A stretch of 42,398 bases of DNA from an uncultured Alphaproteobacteria bacterium (lineage in GTDB: Bacteria > Pseudomonadota > Alphaproteobacteria > HIMB59 > GCA-002718135), in assembly GCA_902569865.1 (NCBI GenBank), contig CACFVT010000007.1:1-42398 (forward strand), written 5' to 3'. The notes under the pieces are model-generated. The model did no database searches, had not been told where the DNA came from, and saw only the letters and a program-made list of their open reading frames with translations. The position numbers were made by a program, and so were the translations under genes. Numbering within the stretch: the stretch's first letter is position 1; every line of letters starts with the position of its first letter. Positions 26,218 through 33,839 of this stretch are shown here, one piece after another.

Positions 26218-27072
26218 TTATTTATTTTTGCCCTGATAGCCAATACCAATATTATTAGTCTTCTTACTTACATCCATTATTTTTGGATACTCATAATTTA
26301 AGCCTAAAAGCTGTCTAACTTTATTATTAGAGTTTTTTTTAAATTCTTCATTTAAATAGGAAATTAAATCTTCCACTGGTTTTATGTACTTAGGTAAAAA
26401 CTCAATAAGCAATGCAGCTCTTTGATGATCAGATTTATTTGGCGATGCTCCATGCCAACAATTTCCATTAAAAAATACTAAATCTCCAGGTTTGGCAACC
26501 ATTTGTTGTTTATTGGTAAAGTCATCATTTTGATTTGGATACTTTAATTTTTTTTGTGATCCTGGAATATATGCTGTAGCTCCAGACTCAACAGAACAAA
26601 TATCAAGAGGGATTGTTGCTTGACAATTTTGAGCAAAAGAGCTGTTTAATCCCATAGGAAAAGTTTCACTTTTATAATAATCCCAATACGGATAGTCTAT
26701 ATGTAATTCTTGTCCAGGTGAACCTGGTAATAATCTACTAGCACAATAAGACCCACAGATAAATTCTGATCCTAAAAGTTTAGACATTAACTTAAAAATA
26801 ATATCATTTGTAATTAACTTATTAAAAACTTCTCCTTTACCAAATAAATTCCATACACGTTGCTGTAATTGAATCTTTCCAGAAGCTTCAGCTTCAGCAT
26901 TAAAGTGAGATTCTTTTTGCTCTTGAGTATCAGCAAAATGATTAACTATTTCTCTAGCAGATTTTATATCATCTAAATTATAAACATTTTCAAAAACTAT
27001 TACTCCAGATTCCTGCATGAGTTCATTCAATACATCATTAGTATTAAAATTTTCTTTAGTAAATTTTTTCAT
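26218..27072 (-). CDS. Phytanoyl-CoA dioxygenase (PhyH) family Fe(II)/2-oxoglutarate oxygenase
   Basis: A 284-residue jelly-roll oxygenase. The iron triad is His124 and Asp126 (LHIDYP) with His207 (CWHGASPN), and Arg218 is placed to bind 2-oxoglutarate. PGDLVFFNGNCWHG and SGATAYIPGSQ are typical of the family. Bacterial members hydroxylate varied small molecules, and some remove O- or N-methyl groups. It follows the ABC importer ATPase gene by 24 nt and precedes the SDR gene, so it probably acts on the imported compound. The substrate is not identifiable from sequence. Confidence 0.85.
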   Translation of the reverse strand: MKKFTKENFNTNDVLNELMQESGVIVFENVYNLDDIKSAREIVNHFADTQEQKESHFNAEAEASGKIQLQQRVWNLFGKGEVFNKLITNDIIFKLMSKLLGSEFICGSYCASRLLPGSPGQELHIDYPYWDYYKSETFPMGLNSSFAQNCQATIPLDICSVESGATAYIPGSQKKLKYPNQNDDFTNKQQMVAKPGDLVFFNGNCWHGASPNKSDHQRAALLIEFLPKYIKPVEDLISYLNEEFKKNSNNKVRQLLGLNYEYPKIMDVSKKTNNIGIGYQGKNK

Positions 27073-27096
27073 GATTAAATTTTAAATTAAAATAAA

Positions 27097-27876
27097 TTAT
27101 AATTCTAGTTCTTTTGCAAGATCACCGATTTCTGCGCCTCCAGCCATTAATCTTTTGACATCATCACCACCAAGTTCTGACGATAATCCTGAGCCTATTA
27201 CTTCTCCTAAACTAAGGAAGGTGTAGCGATCAGCAATTAGACGAGCATGTATCTCATTGTGAGTGATTAATATAATTGCAATATTTCCAAGACGTTGAAC
27301 TTTTTTTATAGTTTTTAAAACTTCCATTTGTTGTTTTTGACCAAGCGCTGAAGTTGGCTCATCTAAAATAAGTATCTTTGCTCCAAAATAGATAGCTCTT
27401 GCGATAGCTAATGTTTGTCTTTGGCCACCTGACATTGTACCTACGGGTTGATTAAGATCTGAAATGTTTATTCCAATTTTCGACATTTCTTCCTTTGTTA
27501 TTTTATCCATATCTTCCATTTGCATTAAACCAAATGGGCCAGGTCCTTTTTTTATTTCGCGTCCAAGAAAAAAATTTCTAGTGACTGACGTTAGGGCATT
27601 TAATGCAAGGTCTTGATAGACTGTCCCTATACCCGCATCTGAAGCTTGTCTCGGTGATGTAAACTTAACAACTTCTCCGTCAACCTTTATCTCACCTCTA
27701 GTTGCAGAGTGAACACCGGATAATACTTTAATAAGTGTAGATTTACCTGCACCATTATCACCTAATAATGCATGAACCTCACCTGGATAAACATCTAAGG
27801 ATACGCCGTTTAAAGCTGTAAATGAGCCAAATTTTTTAACTAAATCTGTAATTTCAATTAAAGGTTTTCTTTCCAT
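27097..27876 (-). CDS. Sugar ABC importer ATP-binding protein (single NBD, FrcA-like)
   Basis: A 259-residue ATPase of the CUT2 sugar importer class. Walker A is GDNGAGKST (39-47), the Q-loop is VYQD, the signature is MSGGQ (148-152) and Walker B is ILILDE (168-173). Unlike RbsA or XylG it has only one nucleotide-binding domain, as in FrcA of rhizobial fructose importers. Its start overlaps the permease stop as TAATG. The transported sugar cannot be read from the ATPase. Confidence 0.93.
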   Translation of the reverse strand: MERKPLIEITDLVKKFGSFTALNGVSLDVYPGEVHALLGDNGAGKSTLIKVLSGVHSATRGEIKVDGEVVKFTSPRQASDAGIGTVYQDLALNALTSVTRNFFLGREIKKGPGPFGLMQMEDMDKITKEEMSKIGINISDLNQPVGTMSGGQRQTLAIARAIYFGAKILILDEPTSALGQKQQMEVLKTIKKVQRLGNIAIILITHNEIHARLIADRYTFLSLGEVIGSGLSSELGGDDVKRLMAGGAEIGDLAKELEL

Positions 27877-29471
27877 TAGATGCTACCTATTATTCTTTTT
27901 CTTATATTTTCATTTGTGAGTGCAGCAGCAACAAGAACTGCACCAAGAAATACTCTGTAGAATGATCCATCAATTCCTGGAATATAAAAGAATGCTTCTT
28001 TTGCTATGCCGAAAATAATTGTGCCTAAAATAATTCCAAGTATTGTTCCAAAACCACCTGTAAGCACAACTCCACCTATTACAGCAGCCGCAATTGCTTC
28101 TAATTCTTTTAAGTTTCCTTTAGCTGTATCCGCTGTGTTTACTTCAAATACTTGGCATGCTGCAAACATAGTTGCACAAAATGCAGTGAACATAAATAAA
28201 GAAATTTTAACTTTATTGGTTGGCACCCCATTAGCTTGTGCTGCTCCAAGATTACCACCTGTAGAATATATCCAATTACCAGCCTGGGTTCTACTTAAGA
28301 CGAAATAACAAACAAGAGCTAGAAGTAGCCATATCATCAGGCATGAATACATCCCTTTAGCAAAAATATTACCGTAATTATTTACATTCCAGTCTGCAGT
28401 AAAATACAACCAATCAAAAACAGGTTCCATAATATCGCCACCAAAAAAGTTAGCTACTGGTCTAGCTGTAAAAATTGTATCTATGTATGCTTTTGCAACA
28501 TCAATATCTGTAACTGCTTTAGCAACTACAGCAGGCACTTCTACACCAGCTTCTATCTTTTTTGTTAAAATTTCTACCATTGAATCATTGCCTGATTTTT
28601 TTGCACCAGCTAATGATTTTTCAAGTGTTTCAATCATTTTTTTTGAAGCTAAGATAGTTTTACTTTCTGCAACTTTTTCATTAACGTAAGTTAATTGTGC
28701 AGTTAATTTAGCAACAGTATTTGCTGGAACATTACTAAGAATTTCTAGAAGTTGGTCGTTTGGTAATAATTTTGCAGCATCTCTTTCCATTTCACCGTGG
28801 CCTGGCACATTTATGATATTTTTAATATCTGGTAATTCGGTAACTGTTGTAGATCCTGCAGTTTGATCAGGCGCGCGGTTAAACGCTCTGTATGATACTT
28901 CAGTAACACCTCTTAAAAAGAATAATCCTCCAAGTGTAACAATAAATGATGCAATGCCACTTTTAACAATTAACCAACCCTGAAACCATCCAAAAGATAA
29001 AGTAAAACATAATGTAATTAATAGTGCAGTTAATGGAGAGACATCGGTTATTTCAAAAAGCTTTAAACCTTCAAAATGAAAACCTCCATCAAAAGAAATA
29101 TATGGGATGACAACAGCAAAGCCCCATTTAAGTATCATTGCCATACAGCCACCTGCAAAACCTATCATTGAACCAACTGATAGATCAAATTCTCCAGCTA
29201 TAATGAGCATGCCCGCACCAAGGGCTACTATTCCTAGTTGAGCAATAACTCTAAAATTATTTCGTATTCCTAGAGCATTAAAACCTTCACCCGAAAATGG
29301 GTTAAGAGAAAATTCTCCTTCAGGAATAGAAAAATATCCCAGCATACAAAACAGTAAAAGCAAAACTCCCAAAGGGCCAATCTCTGGACGAGCAGTAATT
29401 GAAGAGTACCACTTTTTTTGTCCCTGTCGATCTGACTCTTGTCGTGGTTGCTGTGTGGTAGAAGTATTCAT
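27876..29471 (-). CDS. Sugar ABC importer permease (CUT2/FrcC-like) with a large periplasmic insert
   Basis: A 531-residue permease. Family landmarks are GEFDLSVGS (93-101), IVTLGGLFFLRGVTEV (177-192) and EAIAAAVIGGVVLTGGFGT (458-476). Typical CUT2 permeases are about 320-380 residues. The excess lies mainly between residues about 205 and 350, where a hydrophilic, helix-rich segment with repeated Lys/Glu/Ala and SKKMIETLEKSLAGAKK is inserted in what should be an external loop. A 30-residue polar N-terminal tail is also present. No Shine-Dalgarno sequence precedes the ATG, and a strong hairpin lies just upstream. It is cotranscribed with the ATPase gene. Confidence 0.9.
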   Translation of the reverse strand: MNTSTTQQPRQESDRQGQKKWYSSITARPEIGPLGVLLLLFCMLGYFSIPEGEFSLNPFSGEGFNALGIRNNFRVIAQLGIVALGAGMLIIAGEFDLSVGSMIGFAGGCMAMILKWGFAVVIPYISFDGGFHFEGLKLFEITDVSPLTALLITLCFTLSFGWFQGWLIVKSGIASFIVTLGGLFFLRGVTEVSYRAFNRAPDQTAGSTTVTELPDIKNIINVPGHGEMERDAAKLLPNDQLLEILSNVPANTVAKLTAQLTYVNEKVAESKTILASKKMIETLEKSLAGAKKSGNDSMVEILTKKIEAGVEVPAVVAKAVTDIDVAKAYIDTIFTARPVANFFGGDIMEPVFDWLYFTADWNVNNYGNIFAKGMYSCLMIWLLLALVCYFVLSRTQAGNWIYSTGGNLGAAQANGVPTNKVKISLFMFTAFCATMFAACQVFEVNTADTAKGNLKELEAIAAAVIGGVVLTGGFGTILGIILGTIIFGIAKEAFFYIPGIDGSFYRVFLGAVLVAAALTNENIRKRIIGSI

Positions 29472-29478
29472 TATATAT

Positions 29479-29506
29479 CAAAAAAGGGCCGATAAAATCG
29501 ACCCTT
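29479..29506 (-). terminator. Hairpin plus U-tract between binding-protein and permease genes (attenuator)
   Basis: On the minus strand AAGGGTCGAT pairs with ATCGGCCCTT across a 3-nt TTT loop (29484-29506), a 10-bp stem with one G-U pair. It is followed by a run of T (A on the plus strand from 29480). This has the form of an intrinsic terminator. It lies 12 nt after the substrate-binding-protein stop and 8 nt before the permease ATG. Partial termination here would give more binding protein than permease, as is known for several binding-protein-dependent importers. Confidence 0.85.
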
Positions 29507-29517
29507 AGATTAATAAA

Positions 29518-30423
29518 CTATCTATCAATTCCTGCAAGAGCAGCAACTGAAGCAGCGTTAGACTTATCAACGAAGCCTGGTCCTGAAGGGATGTTAGCTC
29601 CTGGAAGAAGTCCAGCACTGTTATTGTACAGGTGTAATACGATAATTGGCACATAACCCTGTAATCTTTGTTGTTGATCAATAGTGAATGATACTCTACC
29701 AGCTGCGATTAAGTCCATAACTGCAGGACTTAAATCAAAACAAGCATGGTGTACTGTCATACCAAGATCAGCAACAGCTTTATCAACAGCTTCACATACA
29801 TGTGGTCCTACTGAAAGGATAGCGTCAACATCACTGTTTGCCTGTAAAGCAGCAGTAGCACGAGTTTGAATCGTTGCAGGATCTGAAGTAGTATCAGTAA
29901 ATTCCATAGGAACTGCTTCACCATAACCTTCACATCTGTCAACTAGTGCAGTATTGTAAGCTTCTTGAATCATACAAAGTGCTTTTGTTGCACCTTCAGA
30001 TTTTGCTCTTTCACCAGCTTTTTGTCCAGCAAGATATTCTGGCTGACCAACGTGCATAAGTGCACCTAAAGCAGCAGAATTTTCTAAACCAGAGTTCATA
30101 GTAATTACTGGAACACCAGCAGCAACAGCAGCTTTAATAGCAGGGCCTAATGCATCTGGATCTGGTAGAGAAATTACCATACCGTCAGGCTGAGTAGCTG
30201 CAGCAGCTTGAATTGAGCTTGCCATATCAGCCATATCAGCAGATGGATTGTAAATATATTCAAAGTCCGCACCGATTGCACGAGCTGCATCTTCACCACC
30301 TTTTTGAACAACTGGCCAAAAAGGATCTTTTCCTTCACCGTGAGTTACCATTACATATCTCTCAGCGAATGCAGAACTAGTAACAAAAACTAGTGCCGCT
30401 ATTGAAATTAGAAATTTTTTCAT
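29518..30423 (-). CDS. Periplasmic sugar-binding protein of the CUT2 importer
   Basis: A 301-residue Peripla_BP_4-type (ribose/fructose/inositol-like) binding protein. Residues 1-20 form a signal peptide ending AFA. The mature start YVMVTHGEGKDPFWPVVQKG and the DGMVISLPDPDALGP, GVPVITMNSG and SVGPHVCEAVDKA segments are family-typical. I start at ATG 30423 because GGAGG at 30429-30433 is correctly spaced; a frame extension of four codons upstream would remove that site. Codon use is visibly more G+C-rich and biased (GCA/GCT, many alanines) than in neighbouring genes, consistent with high expression. The ligand is not readable; L-fucose, inositol or a methylated sugar are candidates by context. 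Confidence 0.92.
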   Translation of the reverse strand: MKKFLISIAALVFVTSSAFAERYVMVTHGEGKDPFWPVVQKGGEDAARAIGADFEYIYNPSADMADMASSIQAAAATQPDGMVISLPDPDALGPAIKAAVAAGVPVITMNSGLENSAALGALMHVGQPEYLAGQKAGERAKSEGATKALCMIQEAYNTALVDRCEGYGEAVPMEFTDTTSDPATIQTRATAALQANSDVDAILSVGPHVCEAVDKAVADLGMTVHHACFDLSPAVMDLIAAGRVSFTIDQQQRLQGYVPIIVLHLYNNSAGLLPGANIPSGPGFVDKSNAASVAALAGIDR

Positions 30424-30462
30424 AATTTCCTCCATTGTTATTTATTAATAATTAACAAATTA

Positions 30463-30490
30463 CTAATATTCGTGAGGCCTTTTAAATCAA
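30463..30490 (-). promoter_or_regulatory. Possible sigma-70 promoter for the sugar-importer operon
   Basis: In the 108-bp gap between iolD and the binding-protein gene, the minus strand reads TTGATT (30490-30485), a 16-nt spacer, then TATTAG (30468-30463), about 40 nt before the start codon. The match is moderate, and AT-rich DNA gives many chance hits. A separate promoter here would explain high expression of the binding protein independently of iolD. Confidence 0.3.
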
Positions 30491-30531
30491 GTACAAAATT
30501 TAATAAGTTGTGAATTGATATTTACTTATTT

Positions 30532-32376
30532 TTAAACACCTTTTCTTTGTTTATTTTTGCCATCTAAATGCTCTTTAAGTGCTTCTTTATTATTTTCTGA
30601 AGTTGCATTCAATAAAGTTGGGCTTTCCCAAAAAGCTGTTCCATCTAACCACTCATATCCATGCGTTTCCATAACAATTACATAAGTCTTATCAGATGCT
30701 TTAGCTCTTTTAAAAGCAGCTTCTAGTTCTGAGGTAGATTTAACCGTCTCCCCATTTGCACCCATACTCTTTGCATGCGCTTCAAAATTTACAAACTGCA
30801 TGTTTGTTGCTCTTGCTGCTCTTAAATTACAAATATATTCTTTACCACCTTTAGCAAGTTGGAGTCTGTTAATAACCATGTGTCCACCATTGTCACAAAC
30901 AACAATGATAAGTTTTTGATCATATAAAACTGAGCTATAAATATCACTATTATGAAGAAGATAAGAACCATCTCCAACGAAAACAACAACATCTTGTTCA
31001 GGTTTTGCCATTTTTATTCCTAACGCACCTGAGATTTCATACCCCATACAACTAAAACCCCATTCAGTTTCAAAAGTATTAAGCTGTTTTGGTTTCCATA
31101 TTTGTACAACCTCTCCTACTAAACCTCCCGCTGCTGTGACTACTATATCAGAAGGATCAGCATTCCTATAGACAGCACCTACAGCATGAGCATATGAAGG
31201 TATTTCTTGATTTGTTGGACCACTTTGTTTTTTAACATAAGAGTCCCAAGTTGTTCTCTCTTCAACAGCTCTTTGATACCATCCATTTGGTGCTTTCCAA
31301 TCAGCTAGTTCTGCAGATAATTGATTTAATCCTATCTTAGCATCACTAACAACTGGAGCGGCTCTATGTTTTGTTGTATCAAAACGCGAGGTATTAATTG
31401 AAACTAAACTGAAATCTGGATTTTGAAAATTAGTCCATGAACCCGTAGTAAAATCAGCTAGCTTTGTTCCTACCGCAAGCGCTAAATCGGTATCCTTTGA
31501 TAAACTGTTAGAAGATCCTTCACCTAAACATCCAATAGCGCTTATATAATAAGGATCATCATGCTGCATGCAACCTATCCCCATCACAGTAGCTGTGACT
31601 GGTATATTATGTTTTTTTGCAAATGCTGATAACTCAGCTTCCGCTTCAGAATATAAAACACCTCCTCCAGAGATGATAATTGGTTGTTTTGAGTTTTTTA
31701 TTTTTTCTGCAGCAGCTTTTATTTGTTTTGGGTCTGGATAAATTCTTCTAATTTCATGAATTTTTTCTTCAAAAAAAATTTCTGGGTAATCAAATGTTTC
31801 TCCTTGTACATCTTGCGATATTGAAATGGTGGCAGGTCCACAATCAGCTGGATCTAACATTGTCTGAATAGCTTGTGGCAAAGAGGATAAAATTTGTTCG
31901 GGTCTTGTAATTCTATCAAAATATTTTGATACTGATTTAAAAGAATCATTTTGAGTTTCCGTTGGTGAATTAAAGTTTTCAACTTGTTGGAGAACAGGAT
32001 CAGGAAAACGACTTGAAAATGTATCTCCTGGAATCAAAAGTAAAGGAAGCCTGTTACTTAAAGCTACAGCTGCTGCGGTTACCATATTTGTTGATCCAGG
32101 TCCAACTGAAGAGGTTGCGATAAAAATTTGTTTACGTCGCATTGCTCTTGCGTATCCAATTCCAGTTAAAGCCATGTTTTGTTCATGATGACCGCGATAG
32201 CCAGGAAGATCTGACTGAAACTCTTCCATAGCCTGCCCAATACAAGCAACATTTCCATGCCCATAAATTCCAAATGCACCAGGAAATAAAGGAGCCTTCT
32301 TTCCGTCAATAATTGTTTTTTGTGCAATCAAATATTTAAATAAAGCATGTGAACATGATAATTTAACTGTTTTCAT
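30532..32376 (-). CDS. iolD: 3D-(3,5/4)-trihydroxycyclohexane-1,2-dione hydrolase (IolD)
   Basis: A 614-residue thiamine-diphosphate enzyme. It matches Bacillus IolD along its length: FGIYGHGNVACIGQA, YRGHHEQNMA with catalytic Glu65, SSVGPGSTNMVTAAA, KYFDRITRPEQ, PATISISQDVQGE, and the ThDP motif starting GDG (468-470) and ending CDN (494-496). IolD opens the ring of the dione formed from 2-keto-myo-inositol, giving 5-deoxy-glucuronate. iolB, iolC and iolE are absent from the window, so either they lie elsewhere or the enzyme acts on a related cyclic dione. A GAGGAGG ribosome binding site precedes the ATG. It begins the 9-kb minus-strand run and is divergent from the hydroxyacid dehydrogenase gene. 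Confidence 0.92.
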   Translation of the reverse strand: MKTVKLSCSHALFKYLIAQKTIIDGKKAPLFPGAFGIYGHGNVACIGQAMEEFQSDLPGYRGHHEQNMALTGIGYARAMRRKQIFIATSSVGPGSTNMVTAAAVALSNRLPLLLIPGDTFSSRFPDPVLQQVENFNSPTETQNDSFKSVSKYFDRITRPEQILSSLPQAIQTMLDPADCGPATISISQDVQGETFDYPEIFFEEKIHEIRRIYPDPKQIKAAAEKIKNSKQPIIISGGGVLYSEAEAELSAFAKKHNIPVTATVMGIGCMQHDDPYYISAIGCLGEGSSNSLSKDTDLALAVGTKLADFTTGSWTNFQNPDFSLVSINTSRFDTTKHRAAPVVSDAKIGLNQLSAELADWKAPNGWYQRAVEERTTWDSYVKKQSGPTNQEIPSYAHAVGAVYRNADPSDIVVTAAGGLVGEVVQIWKPKQLNTFETEWGFSCMGYEISGALGIKMAKPEQDVVVFVGDGSYLLHNSDIYSSVLYDQKLIIVVCDNGGHMVINRLQLAKGGKEYICNLRAARATNMQFVNFEAHAKSMGANGETVKSTSELEAAFKRAKASDKTYVIVMETHGYEWLDGTAFWESPTLLNATSENNKEALKEHLDGKNKQRKGV

Positions 32377-32508
32377 AAAATCCTCCTCAACAAAAGTGTA
32401 TTTAAATTCTATAAGAAAAATAATTTTTTAGAACTGTTATTTGAATATTTTATTATTATTTTTTATAATTTATTTGAAATTGATCATATATAAATTATAA
32501 AAAATGTT

Positions 32509-33480
32509 ATGAAGATTGCTATAATTGGGGAAATACATCCAGATGGCTTGGAAACGCTTGAAAAATCTAATTTTAATGCTTTTGAAATTTCTAACATTGA
32601 AAAAAATAACTTAAAAAAAGCACTTGAAGATGTTGATGGGATAATTATACGATCTGCACCAAACTTAAACTCTGATATTCTTAAAGATTGCCGTAAAATT
32701 AAAATTATTGCACGTCATGGAGTGGGGTATGATAATGTAGACTTAGAATATCTTAATCAAAATAATATTGCACTTGGAGTAACTGGAACATCTAACGCCG
32801 TTAGTGTTGCTGAACATGTACTTGCTTCTTTTTTATATCTTACAAAAAATATTAACTTGTCAGATGAGCTAACAAGGAATGGGGGTTTTAAAAATAAATC
32901 TTCTTTACCAGATTTCTTTGAATTATATAAAAAAAATATTGTTATTTTTGGTTTTGGAAGGATAGGTAAAGCTCTAGCAAAAAGATGTATTGGTTTTGAA
33001 ACTAATGTTTATGTTTTTGATCCATTTATTAACAAAAGTGAAATTCATAAACATAACTGTATACCAGTTGATAAGAATGAAGGTATAAAATTAGCCGATT
33101 ATATTTCAGTGCATCTTCCATTAAACCAAGACACAAAAAATTTTATCTCAGATGAAGAGTTTGCATTGATGAAAAACTCAGTTATCATTGCTAATACGGC
33201 ACGAGGAGGTATTATCAATGAAAATGCTTTACTAAATGCATTAAAAAGTAAAAAAATTCTTGGCGCTTCTTTAGATGTTTTTGAAAAAGAACCTCCAGAT
33301 TCAAATCACCCAATATTTAAATTATCAAACGTTTTACTATCACCCCACAATGCCGCTTTGACATTGGAATGTAGAAAGAGAATGGCGATTGAATCTGCTG
33401 AAAATGTTATTTATTTTTTAAAAAATCAAGAAAAATTAAATATCAATAATATTGTAAATAAAGAAAAATTTAAATTTTAA
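32509..33480 (+). CDS. D-isomer-specific 2-hydroxyacid dehydrogenase (SerA-like fold)
   Basis: A 323-residue NAD-dependent dehydrogenase. The cofactor motif GFGRIG is at 148-153 with Asp171 at the end of the second strand, favouring NAD. The catalytic triad is Arg232 (NTARGG), Glu261 (FEKEPPD) and His280 (LSPHNA). There is no C-terminal ACT domain, so it is probably a catabolic hydroxyacid, hydroxypyruvate or glyoxylate reductase rather than a regulated phosphoglycerate dehydrogenase. Its stop is interleaved with that of the Rieske-fold gene in TTAA at 33477-33480. The 132-bp region before it is AT-rich and holds the divergent promoters. Confidence 0.88.
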   Translation: MKIAIIGEIHPDGLETLEKSNFNAFEISNIEKNNLKKALEDVDGIIIRSAPNLNSDILKDCRKIKIIARHGVGYDNVDLEYLNQNNIALGVTGTSNAVSVAEHVLASFLYLTKNINLSDELTRNGGFKNKSSLPDFFELYKKNIVIFGFGRIGKALAKRCIGFETNVYVFDPFINKSEIHKHNCIPVDKNEGIKLADYISVHLPLNQDTKNFISDEEFALMKNSVIIANTARGGIINENALLNALKSKKILGASLDVFEKEPPDSNHPIFKLSNVLLSPHNAALTLECRKRMAIESAENVIYFLKNQEKLNINNIVNKEKFKF

Positions 33481-33797
33481 AGATTTAAATATATTTCACC
33501 TTCTTCTTCAATAATATCATACATCTTTAAAGCGGGTAGTTCCAAATCACTTATTGGATCACCTGATACGATGCTGAAGGTGTTGCCACAACTAGCACAT
33601 TCAAGCTCTTCTCCCTCAACACTGGATTCACTTATAAAAGTCTGGTCTTCACAATGGCAATGGCCTTGAAGAGCAAAAAAACCTGATTCAAGTCGAAAAA
33701 TAGCATAATCTATTTCTTCGTGTTCAAAATTCTCAACACTTCCAACATCAATATCATCCTGCTGCCCAATATGAACAGGTTCAATTTCCATATTCAT
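33477..33797 (-). CDS. Rieske-fold ferredoxin-like protein with a four-cysteine cluster motif
   Basis: A 106-residue acidic protein. Order and spacing follow small Rieske ferredoxins of the MocE/oxygenase type: strand DYAIFRLESGFFALQG, first ligand loop GHCHCED, second ligand loop LECASCGNTFSIVSGDP, then LPALKMYDIIEEEGEIYLNL. The classical ligands would be CxH and CxxH. Here the positions read Cys47-x-Cys49 and Cys67-x-x-Cys70, so both histidines appear to be cysteine, although His46 and His48 flank the first pair. It may carry an all-cysteine [2Fe-2S] or rubredoxin-like site. It ends the fucose-type operon, 42 nt after the lldD-like gene, and could serve the MocD-like oxygenase. Confidence 0.75.
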   Translation of the reverse strand: MNMEIEPVHIGQQDDIDVGSVENFEHEEIDYAIFRLESGFFALQGHCHCEDQTFISESSVEGEELECASCGNTFSIVSGDPISDLELPALKMYDIIEEEGEIYLNL

Positions 33798-33839
33798 AAA
33801 AAAATTGTAGAATAAATTTCAAATATAATAAATAATTTT

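Noticed and set aside
28006-28308. 100-codon plus-strand frame opposite the permease
   Set aside because: Proline- and alanine-rich translation is the expected shadow of the permease; the permease motifs lie on the other strand.
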